Shown here: positions 17,650 to 26,318 of the stretch, in pieces
Position numbering within the stretch: the stretch's first letter is position 1
Layout: the number at the start of each line of letters is the position of its first letter
Assembly: GCF_047730175.1 (NCBI RefSeq)
Contig: NZ_CP159833.1
Location: 1,178,001-1,242,000 of the forward strand
DNA length: 64,000 nt
DNA from: Marifrigoribacter sp047730175
GTDB lineage: Bacteria; Bacteroidota; Bacteroidia; Flavobacteriales; Flavobacteriaceae
Direction of reading: 5' to 3'
Program-made: the position numbers and the translations under genes
The notes under the pieces: generated by a model
What the model saw: only the letters and a program-made list of their open reading frames with translations
Databases searched by the model: none
What the model was told of the DNA's origin: nothing

Positions 17650-18713
17650 AATTCAGATAATTTATTTTTCAAAATATTAGCTATATTCTTTGCTTCATAT
17701 TTTGATGAGGTCTCCAAGGCATTTTTTGATAGTTCTTGTTTTTCTGTTTCTGAAAGTTTAAAAAATTTATCTATAGTTTCACTTAATTGAACAAAATCAC
17801 TTGGTTCAAACAAAAACCCATTATACCCTTCTTCAATATACGTTTTTAATCCAGCAATATTGCTTCCTATAACAGGCGTTTTACAACTCATAGCTTCTAA
17901 ACCAACTAATCCCAGGCTTTCGGCTTCTCTTTTAGTGGGAAATACCATGACATCAATTTCATTATACAAATGAATTAACTCGTTTTGATTAATTAAGCCC
18001 AAAAATGTTACTTTATCGGATAGTTTAAAATCTAATATCATTTGCTTCAATAAGCCTTCTTGTAATCCTTGTCCAGCTATTTTAACTTTAAAATTAAACC
18101 CATTTCGATTTAAAATATCTAACGCTTTTAAAAAATCATCCCATCCTTTTCCTTCATCTATTCTAGAAATTAAACCCATTGTTGGTAAGGCATTCTTTTT
18201 CGTTTCAATATAATAAAATTTAGAAGTATCTATCCCACCTGATGGAGAAACAAAAATATCCTCAGGCTTTAAAAAAGGATAGAAATTCAGCATAATCTCT
18301 TTAAAATATTGGGAAGGAGTAATTACCAAGTCCGTTTTCTTTAGAACCTTGATGTTTATTTTATTAATAAACTTTCCTTGTGAGTCTAAAATGTCAGAGC
18401 CATGAACATTTACAACCAAAGGGGATTTCTTATTAAGGAAATTCAGAAGGTATAAAATTGGGGAATTATGCGTTAAATAATGTACATATCGCAGGTCGAA
18501 TTTTTTAAAAAAATGATTCTTCGTTATTGATAGATAATACTTAGAATAGGTCAGTGCTTTTTTTAAAACTCCCGTTCTTTTTCCATTAATCACTGAAGAT
18601 GCGGAAAACTCAACACCTTGTTTTCTAAGGAGTTCCTTAAAATTCTTCACAAATACGCCAAATAAAGGATCCATTTTAGATGGATACATGTTGGATATTA
18701 GAAATATTTTCAT
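17643..18713 (-). CDS. glycosyltransferase family 4
   Basis: 356 residues from the ATG at 18713 (MKIFLISNMYPSKMDPLFGV); the frame is open to 18746 but the added residues do not belong to the family. It is a GT-B fold GT4 enzyme with VNVHGSDILD near residue 105, LISRIDEGKGWDDFLKAL at the start of the C-lobe, and the nucleotide-binding FPTKREAESLGLVGLEAMSC with the E-x7-E motif. It should extend the lipid-linked oligosaccharide on the cytoplasmic side. Donor unknown. An 86-bp gap separates it from the polymerase gene upstream. Confidence 0.9.
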   Translation of the reverse strand: MKIFLISNMYPSKMDPLFGVFVKNFKELLRKQGVEFSASSVINGKRTGVLKKALTYSKYYLSITKNHFFKKFDLRYVHYLTHNSPILYLLNFLNKKSPLVVNVHGSDILDSQGKFINKINIKVLKKTDLVITPSQYFKEIMLNFYPFLKPEDIFVSPSGGIDTSKFYYIETKKNALPTMGLISRIDEGKGWDDFLKALDILNRNGFNFKVKIAGQGLQEGLLKQMILDFKLSDKVTFLGLINQNELIHLYNEIDVMVFPTKREAESLGLVGLEAMSCKTPVIGSNIAGLKTYIEEGYNGFLFEPSDFVQLSETIDKFFKLSETEKQELSKNALETSSKYEAKNIANILKNKLSELC

Positions 18714-18799
18714 AATTATAAGCTTAATAGCTAAAGATAAAAACAAATATCAATTAATTTTATGACAATGCTCGTTTGTGAATACAGAATATTTTAATG

Positions 18800-20023
18800 T
18801 TAAAACTTGATTCTCATTACGACGATTCTTAAGGCAACCATAACTGCAATAAGCAGAAAGAATATAACATCGAAATAACCCGTATGGATTAACATTAAAG
18901 AATTGATAGCAAACATAGCATAGAGTACTGTAGAAAATGGATCTTTTCTTTTAACCATGATTTTCTTAAAATATTCTATACATGCTGCAAGTATAAAAAA
19001 TCCAAAAAATACTCCAAAAAAACCTCCATCCACAAACAATGCTCCTTGTAAAGTGGGGGTAATTGACCAAGGTCGACCATCTGGAAATTTACGAGAATCG
19101 ACTATACCTCCAATAATATTTCTCACCCCAAGTTGTTCTCCAGGCAAAAGAGTTAAAAAATTAGACATAGCTAATTCTCCCATTAAAGGCTTATACCTTG
19201 TTTTTTTAATGAGTTTGATCACAATATCTTGATCATACCTGAAAACCGCAAGGGTGGGCATTATAGGCATTATATAAGGATGATCATCTATGAAATCAAA
19301 GTCCATGCTTCTAAAGAACCTACGAACGTCATATTTTTGAGACACTCGATACGAGGAAATAGAAGACATTAAAATGAGGACTCCCAGAAACAATAAAATA
19401 TTTCGAATCGTAAATACCTTTTTAAACTTATTTTGATAGTCATTCTCAATCATAATAAAAATAAGAAGAGTGCCCCCTACGAGTATAATTAATGGCGAGC
19501 GATATCCCATAGATAATACTGAAATCGACTGAAGAACTACAAAAAAGATGAGTCTTTTACTTAATCGTTTATTGTCTAATAGCGTTTGAGCCACAAACAA
19601 CAACGTAATGATTAGTCCACAATAAATAAATAAGGTAGTATAGGCATAAGTAACATAGCGTTTGTCTCCCATTATAATGAGAATTCCCCGATTCATTACA
19701 TGAGTCATAACAATCAATAAAAAAGAAAGAAGGTTAACCCCAATAAAGATCATCCTAAACAATTTAGGCTTAAACCGGCCCTTAATTGATGGGGTTTTAA
19801 ATTTTAAAGTACGAATAAGCAATGTTCCTATCGTAAAACCCATAAAGCCCAAGAATACTAGAAAAAATAATACATCATTTTTAAGTGTCTCTCGATAAAA
19901 GGGAAAGTTGATAATCCCCACTAAGTTGATTAATAAAAAAATAATAAGGAATAACCTTAAATAGGGTAATGATTTTATCTTTATGTTATCCAAATGAGTC
20001 TCCATAATAGGGTTAGCCAACAA
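18800..20023 (-). CDS. oligosaccharide repeat unit polymerase-like membrane protein (Wzy)
   Basis: 407 residues from 20023; a second ATG at 20005 is possible. About eleven membrane helices, and a long loop between helices in the second half (VVDSRKFPDGRPWSITPTLQ followed by GALFVDGGFFGVFFGFF) typical of the O-antigen polysaccharide polymerase family. It is the best Wzy candidate in the locus because it directly follows the flippase gene, apart from the 300-bp remnant region between them. Confidence 0.75.
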   Translation of the reverse strand: MLANPIMETHLDNIKIKSLPYLRLFLIIFLLINLVGIINFPFYRETLKNDVLFFLVFLGFMGFTIGTLLIRTLKFKTPSIKGRFKPKLFRMIFIGVNLLSFLLIVMTHVMNRGILIIMGDKRYVTYAYTTLFIYCGLIITLLFVAQTLLDNKRLSKRLIFFVVLQSISVLSMGYRSPLIILVGGTLLIFIMIENDYQNKFKKVFTIRNILLFLGVLILMSSISSYRVSQKYDVRRFFRSMDFDFIDDHPYIMPIMPTLAVFRYDQDIVIKLIKKTRYKPLMGELAMSNFLTLLPGEQLGVRNIIGGIVDSRKFPDGRPWSITPTLQGALFVDGGFFGVFFGFFILAACIEYFKKIMVKRKDPFSTVLYAMFAINSLMLIHTGYFDVIFFLLIAVMVALRIVVMRIKF

Positions 20024-20133
20024 AATTAATTGTTTTAAAAGGATAAAAATAATATTCTTTTGTTATTAATACCATCAATTACTCTAAATAATTGACTTAT
20101 TCAATATTGATATAAATCCTTAATGATACTATT

Positions 20134-20334
20134 TTACTCAACAATGAGTTTTTTTGAGAGGCTAAACCCATCTATGTCTATAAAGTTAATAATATATACT
20201 CCTGCTGTAAGATGGCTAATATCTATTTGATAATTAGACAAAGTAATATATGAAAAAGATGAAATATTTAAACCGTTTATTGAATAAATACTAATATCAA
20301 AATAGTTTTGCTTTTTTGAGTTACTATTTATGCT
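20134..20334 (-). pseudogene. remnant of a T9SS type A C-terminal sorting domain
   Basis: Between the Wzx and Wzy genes, an open frame without any start codon ends at the TAA at 20136-20134. Its last 50-odd residues have the T9SS sorting-domain pattern: ISIYSINGLNISSF, then NYQIDISHLTAGVYIINFID and SLSKKLIVE at the end. The usual first strand with YPNP is absent, and a TAA immediately upstream (20337-20335) cuts it off just beyond the wzx stop codon. I read it as the 3' end of a lost secreted-protein gene left by an insertion or deletion. Confidence 0.75.
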
Positions 20335-21559
20335 TTAAAGTTCTTTCTGTAATAAACAAAAGACCAGTTAATAATAATAAATAAGATATAAAGTTAGTTA
20401 AAACAGCACCAATAATGCCATATTGTGGCAACAAACTAAATACTAATATAATATTAATAACCGCAATAACCAGAACCGCATAAAAGCGATACTTCTGTTT
20501 ATCATAAATAATAATCAACATCTCGTAATTAGAAAATATAAAACGTAATAAAGCAGTAGCTAATACCAGCTTAAAAGCTATAATGATATCTTGAGTCGTA
20601 GGAACTTTAATAACTTTAAAAATAAAATCTTTTAAGAAAAACAATACCAAAACTGCGGCAACACCTATTAGGAAACTAAATACCTGTATTTTTCTAAAAT
20701 TGCTAATCATTGATTTTCTATCCTGTTTCTTTAAATAATTTAAAACCACCTGAGATAGAGCCACTGTAAATAAAAATAAAGGAGATATAATAACAAATAG
20801 GGCTCTATAATAACCATAGGTGTTTTCATCTAATAGATAAAAAAGTAACAACATCCCTGATTGTGTATATACAGCAGTGGCTATTTCTTGAAAACCAAAA
20901 TATTTTCTTTTAGAAAAAGCCTTTTTTATACGCTTTCTACTTTGACTTATATCTTTTAAAGAAGTGCTTTGAAATAACATTTTGTTAGAGAAAAAAGTAA
21001 GAAAGAAAACCAAAGCATTAATTCCAATTAGCACTCCAAAAATAAAATGTATGTTTTTAATTGAGGTCTCGAAAAAAAACAAATAAGCTATAAATGCTAT
21101 TAAACAAAGGAAGAAAACAGTATAAGCCCTAAGTTCTTTGGCAAAATCTCCAACCCCTTTAAAAAAAGAAAATAAAATCATATTTAACGACAATACAAAG
21201 CCTAGTAAAACTCCATATCCAACATAATTCCAACCTTTTATGTTTTCTAAAAAAAGATTAAGAATTAAATAGATTGCCAATAAACCTAAAAACAAAATAC
21301 TCGCCACCCAAAAAGAATCTAACAGCTTATTTTTACTTGCTTTTAAATCATCTACTTCGTTAATTAAAAAAACAGGACTACCAAAGGGTATGACTGCTAA
21401 CAAAGTATTTGAAATGGAATATACGAAAGAAAATACCCCATAAGTTCCTATGTCCAGTACATTAATCAAGGTGATATTAAATATCCATCTAGAACCAAAC
21501 TGAAGGCCTTGGGAGGAATTATTAAGGAAAATGTTTTTTAAAAACTTTTTTGAACTCAT
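20324..21559 (-). CDS. oligosaccharide flippase (Wzx-like)
   Basis: 411 residues with about twelve to fourteen membrane helices. The N-terminal KNIFLNNSSQGLQFGSRWIF and the periodic helix pattern are those of the polysaccharide transport (Wzx/RfbX, MATE-like MOP) family. It should move undecaprenyl-pyrophosphate-linked repeat units across the inner membrane. It is followed by the T9SS remnant and then the Wzy-like gene, and preceded at 19 bp by the lipoprotein of the acyl-transfer group. Confidence 0.85.
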   Translation of the reverse strand: MSSKKFLKNIFLNNSSQGLQFGSRWIFNITLINVLDIGTYGVFSFVYSISNTLLAVIPFGSPVFLINEVDDLKASKNKLLDSFWVASILFLGLLAIYLILNLFLENIKGWNYVGYGVLLGFVLSLNMILFSFFKGVGDFAKELRAYTVFFLCLIAFIAYLFFFETSIKNIHFIFGVLIGINALVFFLTFFSNKMLFQSTSLKDISQSRKRIKKAFSKRKYFGFQEIATAVYTQSGMLLLFYLLDENTYGYYRALFVIISPLFLFTVALSQVVLNYLKKQDRKSMISNFRKIQVFSFLIGVAAVLVLFFLKDFIFKVIKVPTTQDIIIAFKLVLATALLRFIFSNYEMLIIIYDKQKYRFYAVLVIAVINIILVFSLLPQYGIIGAVLTNFISYLLLLTGLLFITERTLKHK

Positions 21560-21578
21560 CGGCTTGTTCCTTAATTTT

Positions 21579-22052
21579 TTATCTAAGCTGTATATTTTTA
21601 AGTACTATTCTATGACCAATAACCTTTCTATATTTATCTCGATCATATAAAAAATAAATAATACTATCCATTTCTTTTGTAGGTATAACTATATCTTTAA
21701 TAATGTATTTATACTTTCCAAAAGATTCAATGACTGGTTTAGAATTCCAAGATAGATGATTTTTGTTTTCCTTAAGATATTTTTTATCTACAAAACCAAA
21801 TAATCCTAGACTATAACGCTCAACAAGTGTATCTGTAGTAGCATCACTTAATTTTAATACAAATTTATATTCATGCTCTTTTGTCTTAAAAAAAGCAAGT
21901 TTTTCGACAGTATATCCTTCAACTAGACTTAAATTAAGATTTCTAATTCTAGGATATTTTTCTAAACCAGAATTTAACGCCTCGTCATAAGATTTATTAA
22001 TACAACTATTCAGTAGTATTAATATACTTAATGATGATAAAATTCTTTTCAT
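21579..22052 (-). CDS. lipoprotein sharing a domain with the adjacent SGNH protein
   Basis: 157 residues with a lipoprotein signal (MKRILSSLSILILLNSC; the cysteine at 17 would be lipidated), so it is anchored in a membrane on the periplasmic side or outside. From about residue 40 to the end it aligns by eye with the last 115 residues of the SGNH gene just upstream. The shared pattern includes YSLGLF against YRLAIH and YFLYDRDKYRKVIGHRIVLK against LFLFDKDGYKGVIGERVKIK. The gap between the two genes is only six bases. I know no named family for it; I infer an accessory role in O-acylation of the glycan. Confidence 0.75.
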   Translation of the reverse strand: MKRILSSLSILILLNSCINKSYDEALNSGLEKYPRIRNLNLSLVEGYTVEKLAFFKTKEHEYKFVLKLSDATTDTLVERYSLGLFGFVDKKYLKENKNHLSWNSKPVIESFGKYKYIIKDIVIPTKEMDSIIYFLYDRDKYRKVIGHRIVLKNIQLR

Positions 22053-22058
22053 TATTAC

Positions 22059-23516
22059 TTAATTTTTTCTAGATTGAAAAAAAATATCTTTAATCTTCAC
22101 TCTTTCTCCAATAACTCCTTTGTATCCATCTTTATCAAAAAGAAAAAGCTCTATTTTTTTTATGTTTTTTATTTTTGTGTTTATTTCTAAAGAAAAATTA
22201 TTTTTTCCATCTAAAACAAAATCATCTAAATCGTAATTTCGTTTTATTGATTTATTCCTATCACTTAGCATTTCCTTGTGGTCATCTTTAGGATAAATAT
22301 GAATAGCCAAACGATATTTGTTTTCTTCTCCAGAACCTATAAAACTGCTATCCAATTTTACTCGAAAATTAAGTTTCTCTTTTTGATAACTAAGAATCTC
22401 TAATTCCTTGATTGTTATAAACTTTAAGACTGTTTCATTTAATTCTCTTTTAAATGAAACAGGCTTAAAAAAAGAATACATGTTTTTAAACTCTGCATGT
22501 TTTTTTTGCGAAAATTTCCAGACATCATCAGTAGAACGATCTTTTAAACTATAATGCTCTTTGATGTAGTTTGCAAGAAACATTGTTGCTTTAGTGCTAC
22601 CATAGGTATTTAAGTGAGAATTGTCTTTAAAGTCTATAACATTTAAATTCATTTCGTTTAAATAATCATTAAGATTGAGAAAAGAAATATCTAATGAATG
22701 ACAGAGTGTCTCCAATTCAGAAAAAATATAATAGTTAAATGAAACTCTTGCTCTTGGGTCTGGAGAAGAAACAATGAGTACTTCTGCTCCTGTATTTTTA
22801 GCCAGATCAACAAAACGTTTAATATCCTCTTTTGCTAGATCGGTAAGCCAAGATCTATTTGGGTCATTATTTAAAGGTTCTTTATTAAAGTCCTTATACT
22901 TTTCTTGCTCCTCTAAACTCATTACATTTATTGCGCCTATAAAACCTCCGTAAAAATAATTTTTAGTGGAATCTAACTTTTTTCTGCGAGATAAGTTAAA
23001 AAATTTATTCGTTTTCCATTTTGAATGATTTCTAATTAAAGGAAACATAACACCTAAATACTCCTTTGGTTCATATATTTTTAACGTTTTTTCAGCCTTC
23101 AATAAAGAAACATTTGGCACAACATCCATTGCTCGTAAATGAAAAGCTTTGTCTTCTTTTCCTTTTACAGGTCTTAATGTTGGCGGGTATACTTCTAAAA
23201 TCACTAATTTTGGTTTTGTTTTTTTTAATGACTCTACTAAAACCAAATCTGTTAATTCTACTTTTAATGCATCTGAACCTAAATTATAACTAACGGTCTT
23301 GCATATATCATCAACAATAAGTGGGTTAAAGGCCGTATAAGAATGAGAGCTTCCATAGAATATAACGTCAATATTAGTTTTTTCAGCTAAAACTGTAAAA
23401 TCTTCACTTGTATTAATATAATGGTGCTCAGATTTAAACACTTCATTTAAATAAATAAACACTAATGAAAATAACACTAAAAAGGAAAGTATAGAAACAG
23501 TTGTTTTTCTTTTCAT
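22059..23516 (-). CDS. membrane-anchored SGNH/GDSL-like acyltransferase (AlgJ/AlgX-like role)
   Basis: 485 residues. One N-terminal membrane helix (VSILSFLVLFSLVFIYL) places the rest in the periplasm. The SGNH-type blocks are visible: VIFYGSSHSYTAFNP (nucleophile region, about residues 50-65) and DNSHLNTYGSTKA (catalytic Asp/His, about residue 315), with VSSPDPRAR between. A separate C-terminal domain (about 371-485) recurs in the next gene. Six bases separate it from the MBOAT gene, the arrangement of AlgI-AlgJ, PatA-PatB and related systems, in which the MBOAT protein brings the acyl group across the membrane and the SGNH protein places it on the sugar. Confidence 0.85.
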   Translation of the reverse strand: MKRKTTVSILSFLVLFSLVFIYLNEVFKSEHHYINTSEDFTVLAEKTNIDVIFYGSSHSYTAFNPLIVDDICKTVSYNLGSDALKVELTDLVLVESLKKTKPKLVILEVYPPTLRPVKGKEDKAFHLRAMDVVPNVSLLKAEKTLKIYEPKEYLGVMFPLIRNHSKWKTNKFFNLSRRKKLDSTKNYFYGGFIGAINVMSLEEQEKYKDFNKEPLNNDPNRSWLTDLAKEDIKRFVDLAKNTGAEVLIVSSPDPRARVSFNYYIFSELETLCHSLDISFLNLNDYLNEMNLNVIDFKDNSHLNTYGSTKATMFLANYIKEHYSLKDRSTDDVWKFSQKKHAEFKNMYSFFKPVSFKRELNETVLKFITIKELEILSYQKEKLNFRVKLDSSFIGSGEENKYRLAIHIYPKDDHKEMLSDRNKSIKRNYDLDDFVLDGKNNFSLEINTKIKNIKKIELFLFDKDGYKGVIGERVKIKDIFFQSRKN

Positions 23517-23522
23517 AATGAA

Positions 23523-24983
23523 TTAAAATTGAAAATAAATAAACTCTGAAACACTATCATTTCCATAAATACCAAAAATGATGATTATAAAAGCAATAAT
23601 TACATAAAAAACACTTCTTACCAGAAAATGCATTCTATTTAATGCTTTAAATGCATTATACTTTCTATGAAAATAATCAAACCCTAATAAAGCTATGATA
23701 GCAACTAACGCTAAATTAAATTCAGAGGAAACTAGTCCTAAACTATAGAAATTTTTAAGCTCTGGGTCAAATTTGAATAGATTTTGAACAATATACATGC
23801 TATCTGTAAAACTATTGGCTCTAAAAAAGATCCAAGCAAAACAAACGATAGAAAAAGTTATCATTAAAAAGAGTGTTCTTTCTAGAAGATTATTTTTATC
23901 AATTCGTATTTTTTTAAAAAATGATGTTTTATAATTGTCCGTGGCTTTTTCTATAACAATAATAACTCCATGTATAAAACCCCAAATAATAAATGTTATG
24001 GCTGCACCATGCCAAAGTCCACTAATGACAAAGACCAATAATAGGTTGATATACATCCTATTCTTTCCTTTTCTACTTCCTCCTAAAGGAATATATACGT
24101 AATCTCGAAACCATGTAGATAATGAGATATGCCAGCGTCTCCAAAACTCAGTAATCGATTTAGAAAAATAAGGGGTGTCAAAGTTTTTCATTAAATCAAA
24201 ACCTAAAGTTCTTGCAATACCTATAGCAATATCTGAATAACCAGAAAAATCACAATAAATCTGAAAAGCAAAAAAGATGGTTGCTATAATCAAGGCTTGT
24301 CCTCCATGATCAGTTGGATTATTATACACTTCGTTTACAAGTATTGCCAATCGATCTGCAATAACCATTTTTTTAAACAATCCAAAAGCAATTAATAGCA
24401 TTCCACTTTTAAATAGTTTATAATTAAAATTATAAACTTTAAAGAATTGAGGTAAAAGATGAGAGGCTCTTTCGATAGGTCCAGCAACCAATTGAGGAAA
24501 GAATGCTACAAAAGAGAAAAAGGCTAACCAATTTTTAGTTGGTTTTAATCTTTCTCTGTATATATCGATGGTATAGCTTAAAGTTTGAAAAGTATAAAAA
24601 CTAATTCCTACAGGTAATATAATATGTAATGAATATGAATCTAAATCAGCACCAAACAATCGAAAAGATTGTATAAATGAATCAATAAAAAAGTTTGCAT
24701 ATTTAAAGTATGCTAAAAAACCTAAATTTAGGACTAAACTAACAATTAAATAATTTCGTTTGGTCCGTTTTTTTGATGCTTTAAATATCTTTTGTCCTAT
24801 CGTAAAATCAACAATGGAACTAAAAATGATTAAAAAGAGAAAGCGCCAATCCCACCAAGCATAAAATATATAACTAGAAGTTAATATTAAAACGTTTCTG
24901 GCAACTATTTTTTTTGAAAAAATCCAATATATAATAAAAAATATCGGGAAAAATATTGCAAAATCTAAAGAGTTAAAAAGCAT
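23523..24983 (-). CDS. MBOAT family O-acyltransferase (AlgI/DltB-like)
   Basis: 486 residues with about eleven membrane helices. It has the AlgI-type sequence YFKYANFFIDS, FPQLVAGPIERASHLLPQF, FWRRWHISLSTWFRDYVYIP and the catalytic-histidine region VISGLWHGAAITFIIWGFIHG. It should carry acyl groups from acyl-CoA in the cytoplasm across the inner membrane to a periplasmic partner. The partner is very likely the SGNH protein encoded six bases downstream. Inside this locus the target is probably the surface polysaccharide. Confidence 0.95.
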   Translation of the reverse strand: MLFNSLDFAIFFPIFFIIYWIFSKKIVARNVLILTSSYIFYAWWDWRFLFLIIFSSIVDFTIGQKIFKASKKRTKRNYLIVSLVLNLGFLAYFKYANFFIDSFIQSFRLFGADLDSYSLHIILPVGISFYTFQTLSYTIDIYRERLKPTKNWLAFFSFVAFFPQLVAGPIERASHLLPQFFKVYNFNYKLFKSGMLLIAFGLFKKMVIADRLAILVNEVYNNPTDHGGQALIIATIFFAFQIYCDFSGYSDIAIGIARTLGFDLMKNFDTPYFSKSITEFWRRWHISLSTWFRDYVYIPLGGSRKGKNRMYINLLLVFVISGLWHGAAITFIIWGFIHGVIIVIEKATDNYKTSFFKKIRIDKNNLLERTLFLMITFSIVCFAWIFFRANSFTDSMYIVQNLFKFDPELKNFYSLGLVSSEFNLALVAIIALLGFDYFHRKYNAFKALNRMHFLVRSVFYVIIAFIIIIFGIYGNDSVSEFIYFQF

Positions 24984-25001
24984 ATTCTTCTCTTATCTGT
25001 A

Positions 25002-26210
25002 TTAATTTAAAACTCCACAAAAATCTAATATTTGTTTTGTTTTATCAATTTCTAATGTCTTAAATTCTGAATGTGAAACTAAAAACACTAAAATATCAGC
25101 TTGCTGTAAAGCTTGACTGGTATCTATAAGTTTTCTTTTTTCGTTTGAAACCAAATTAGGTTCTACAGCTAAAATAGTGAATTTTTGCTCTTGTAGGGTT
25201 TCTGCTACATAAAGCGCTGGAGATTCTCTTAAATCATCAATGTCTGGTTTAAAAGCAAGTCCCATACAGGCTATGATTGGATCTCTGTTATTTTCAATTT
25301 TAAATGCAAGTGCTTTATTTTTTATCTTTTCTAAAACCCATTCTGTTTTATAGTTATTCGCTTCTCTTGATTTTCTAATTAATGGGCTTTCCTTTGGGAA
25401 TTCAGAAACAATAAACCATGGATCTACAGCGATACAATGACCTCCAACACCAGTTCCTGGATTTAAAATATTAACTCTAGGATGTTTATTGGCTAGAGCA
25501 ATCATATCCCATACATTTATTCCAGCCTTGTCACAGATAATGGATAATTCATTAGCAAATGCTATTTGATTGTCTCTTGAAGCATTTTCAACCAATTTTA
25601 CCATTTCGGCAGTTTTGGCATTAGTTGGATGTAATGTTCCAACTACAAAATGTTTATAAAATGCAATTGCCTTTTCTGTAGAAGCTTCATTAATTCCACC
25701 AATAGCTCTATCGTTATGTTTTAATTCATGAAGAATATTTCCTGGTAAAACACGCTCAGGACAATAAGCCAAATAAATGTTTTCTTTTAATTCGGGACGC
25801 TGTTCGAATATGAGTTGTTCCATCTTTCGAGTGGTTCCAACAGGGCTCGTCGATTCTAAAATCACTAATGCTCCTTTTCTAAGGGTTGGAATGATGCTTT
25901 TTACTGCAGCTGCCACAAACGAAAGATCAGGCTTATAGTCGCCTTTAAAAGGGGTAGGAACAGCAATTAAATATACGTCAGAAGTAATAGGGCTTGTTGA
26001 GGCTTTAAGATACCCTTCTTTAACTACTTTGTGAACTAGACCATCTAAATCTGGTTCAACGATATGTATTTCGCCTTTGTTGATGGTATCAACAACGCGT
26101 TGACTAATATCGACTCCTGTTACTCTTAATCCTCTGCTAGCAATTAATGCTGCTGTTGGTAAGCCTATATATCCAAGACCCATCATGACTACATTGGGTT
26201 TATTTTTCAT
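25002..26210 (-). CDS. wecC: UDP-N-acetyl-D-mannosaminuronate dehydrogenase
   Basis: 402 residues. The NAD loop is MGLGYIGLPTAALIASRG, the catalytic cysteine lies in GTGVGGHCIAVDPWFIVSEF and the C-terminal domain has GLAFKPDIDDLRESPAL. The GGHCIAVDPWF wording is that of WecC/WbpA-type dehydrogenases, which oxidise UDP-ManNAc (or UDP-GlcNAc) to the uronate, rather than of Ugd. The upstream gene wecB makes UDP-ManNAc, which supports UDP-ManNAcA as the product. The 108-bp gap between them holds an 81-bp repeat. Confidence 0.93.
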   Translation of the reverse strand: MKNKPNVVMMGLGYIGLPTAALIASRGLRVTGVDISQRVVDTINKGEIHIVEPDLDGLVHKVVKEGYLKASTSPITSDVYLIAVPTPFKGDYKPDLSFVAAAVKSIIPTLRKGALVILESTSPVGTTRKMEQLIFEQRPELKENIYLAYCPERVLPGNILHELKHNDRAIGGINEASTEKAIAFYKHFVVGTLHPTNAKTAEMVKLVENASRDNQIAFANELSIICDKAGINVWDMIALANKHPRVNILNPGTGVGGHCIAVDPWFIVSEFPKESPLIRKSREANNYKTEWVLEKIKNKALAFKIENNRDPIIACMGLAFKPDIDDLRESPALYVAETLQEQKFTILAVEPNLVSNEKRKLIDTSQALQQADILVFLVSHSEFKTLEIDKTKQILDFCGVLN

Positions 26211-26236
26211 ATATCAATATTGTTTTTTAAATCGGA

Positions 26237-26317
26237 CATCTGCTGCCTGCCTGCCGCAGGCAGGTTCGCAATTAGTCATTTTATTGTGTGATAAAAAATT
26301 TAACATGCTCGTTTCAT
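26237..26317. repeat. 81-bp dispersed repeat, copy A (wecB-wecC junction)
   Basis: Begins catctgctgcctgcctgccg, contains a perfect 8-bp hairpin (cctgcctg-ccg-caggcagg, 26246-26264), then ttcgcaattag and ends catgctcgtttcat just before the wecB stop codon. It aligns without gaps over all 81 positions with 29364-29444. It could act as a transcript processing or stability element between operon genes. Confidence 0.8.
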
Positions 26318-26318
26318 A

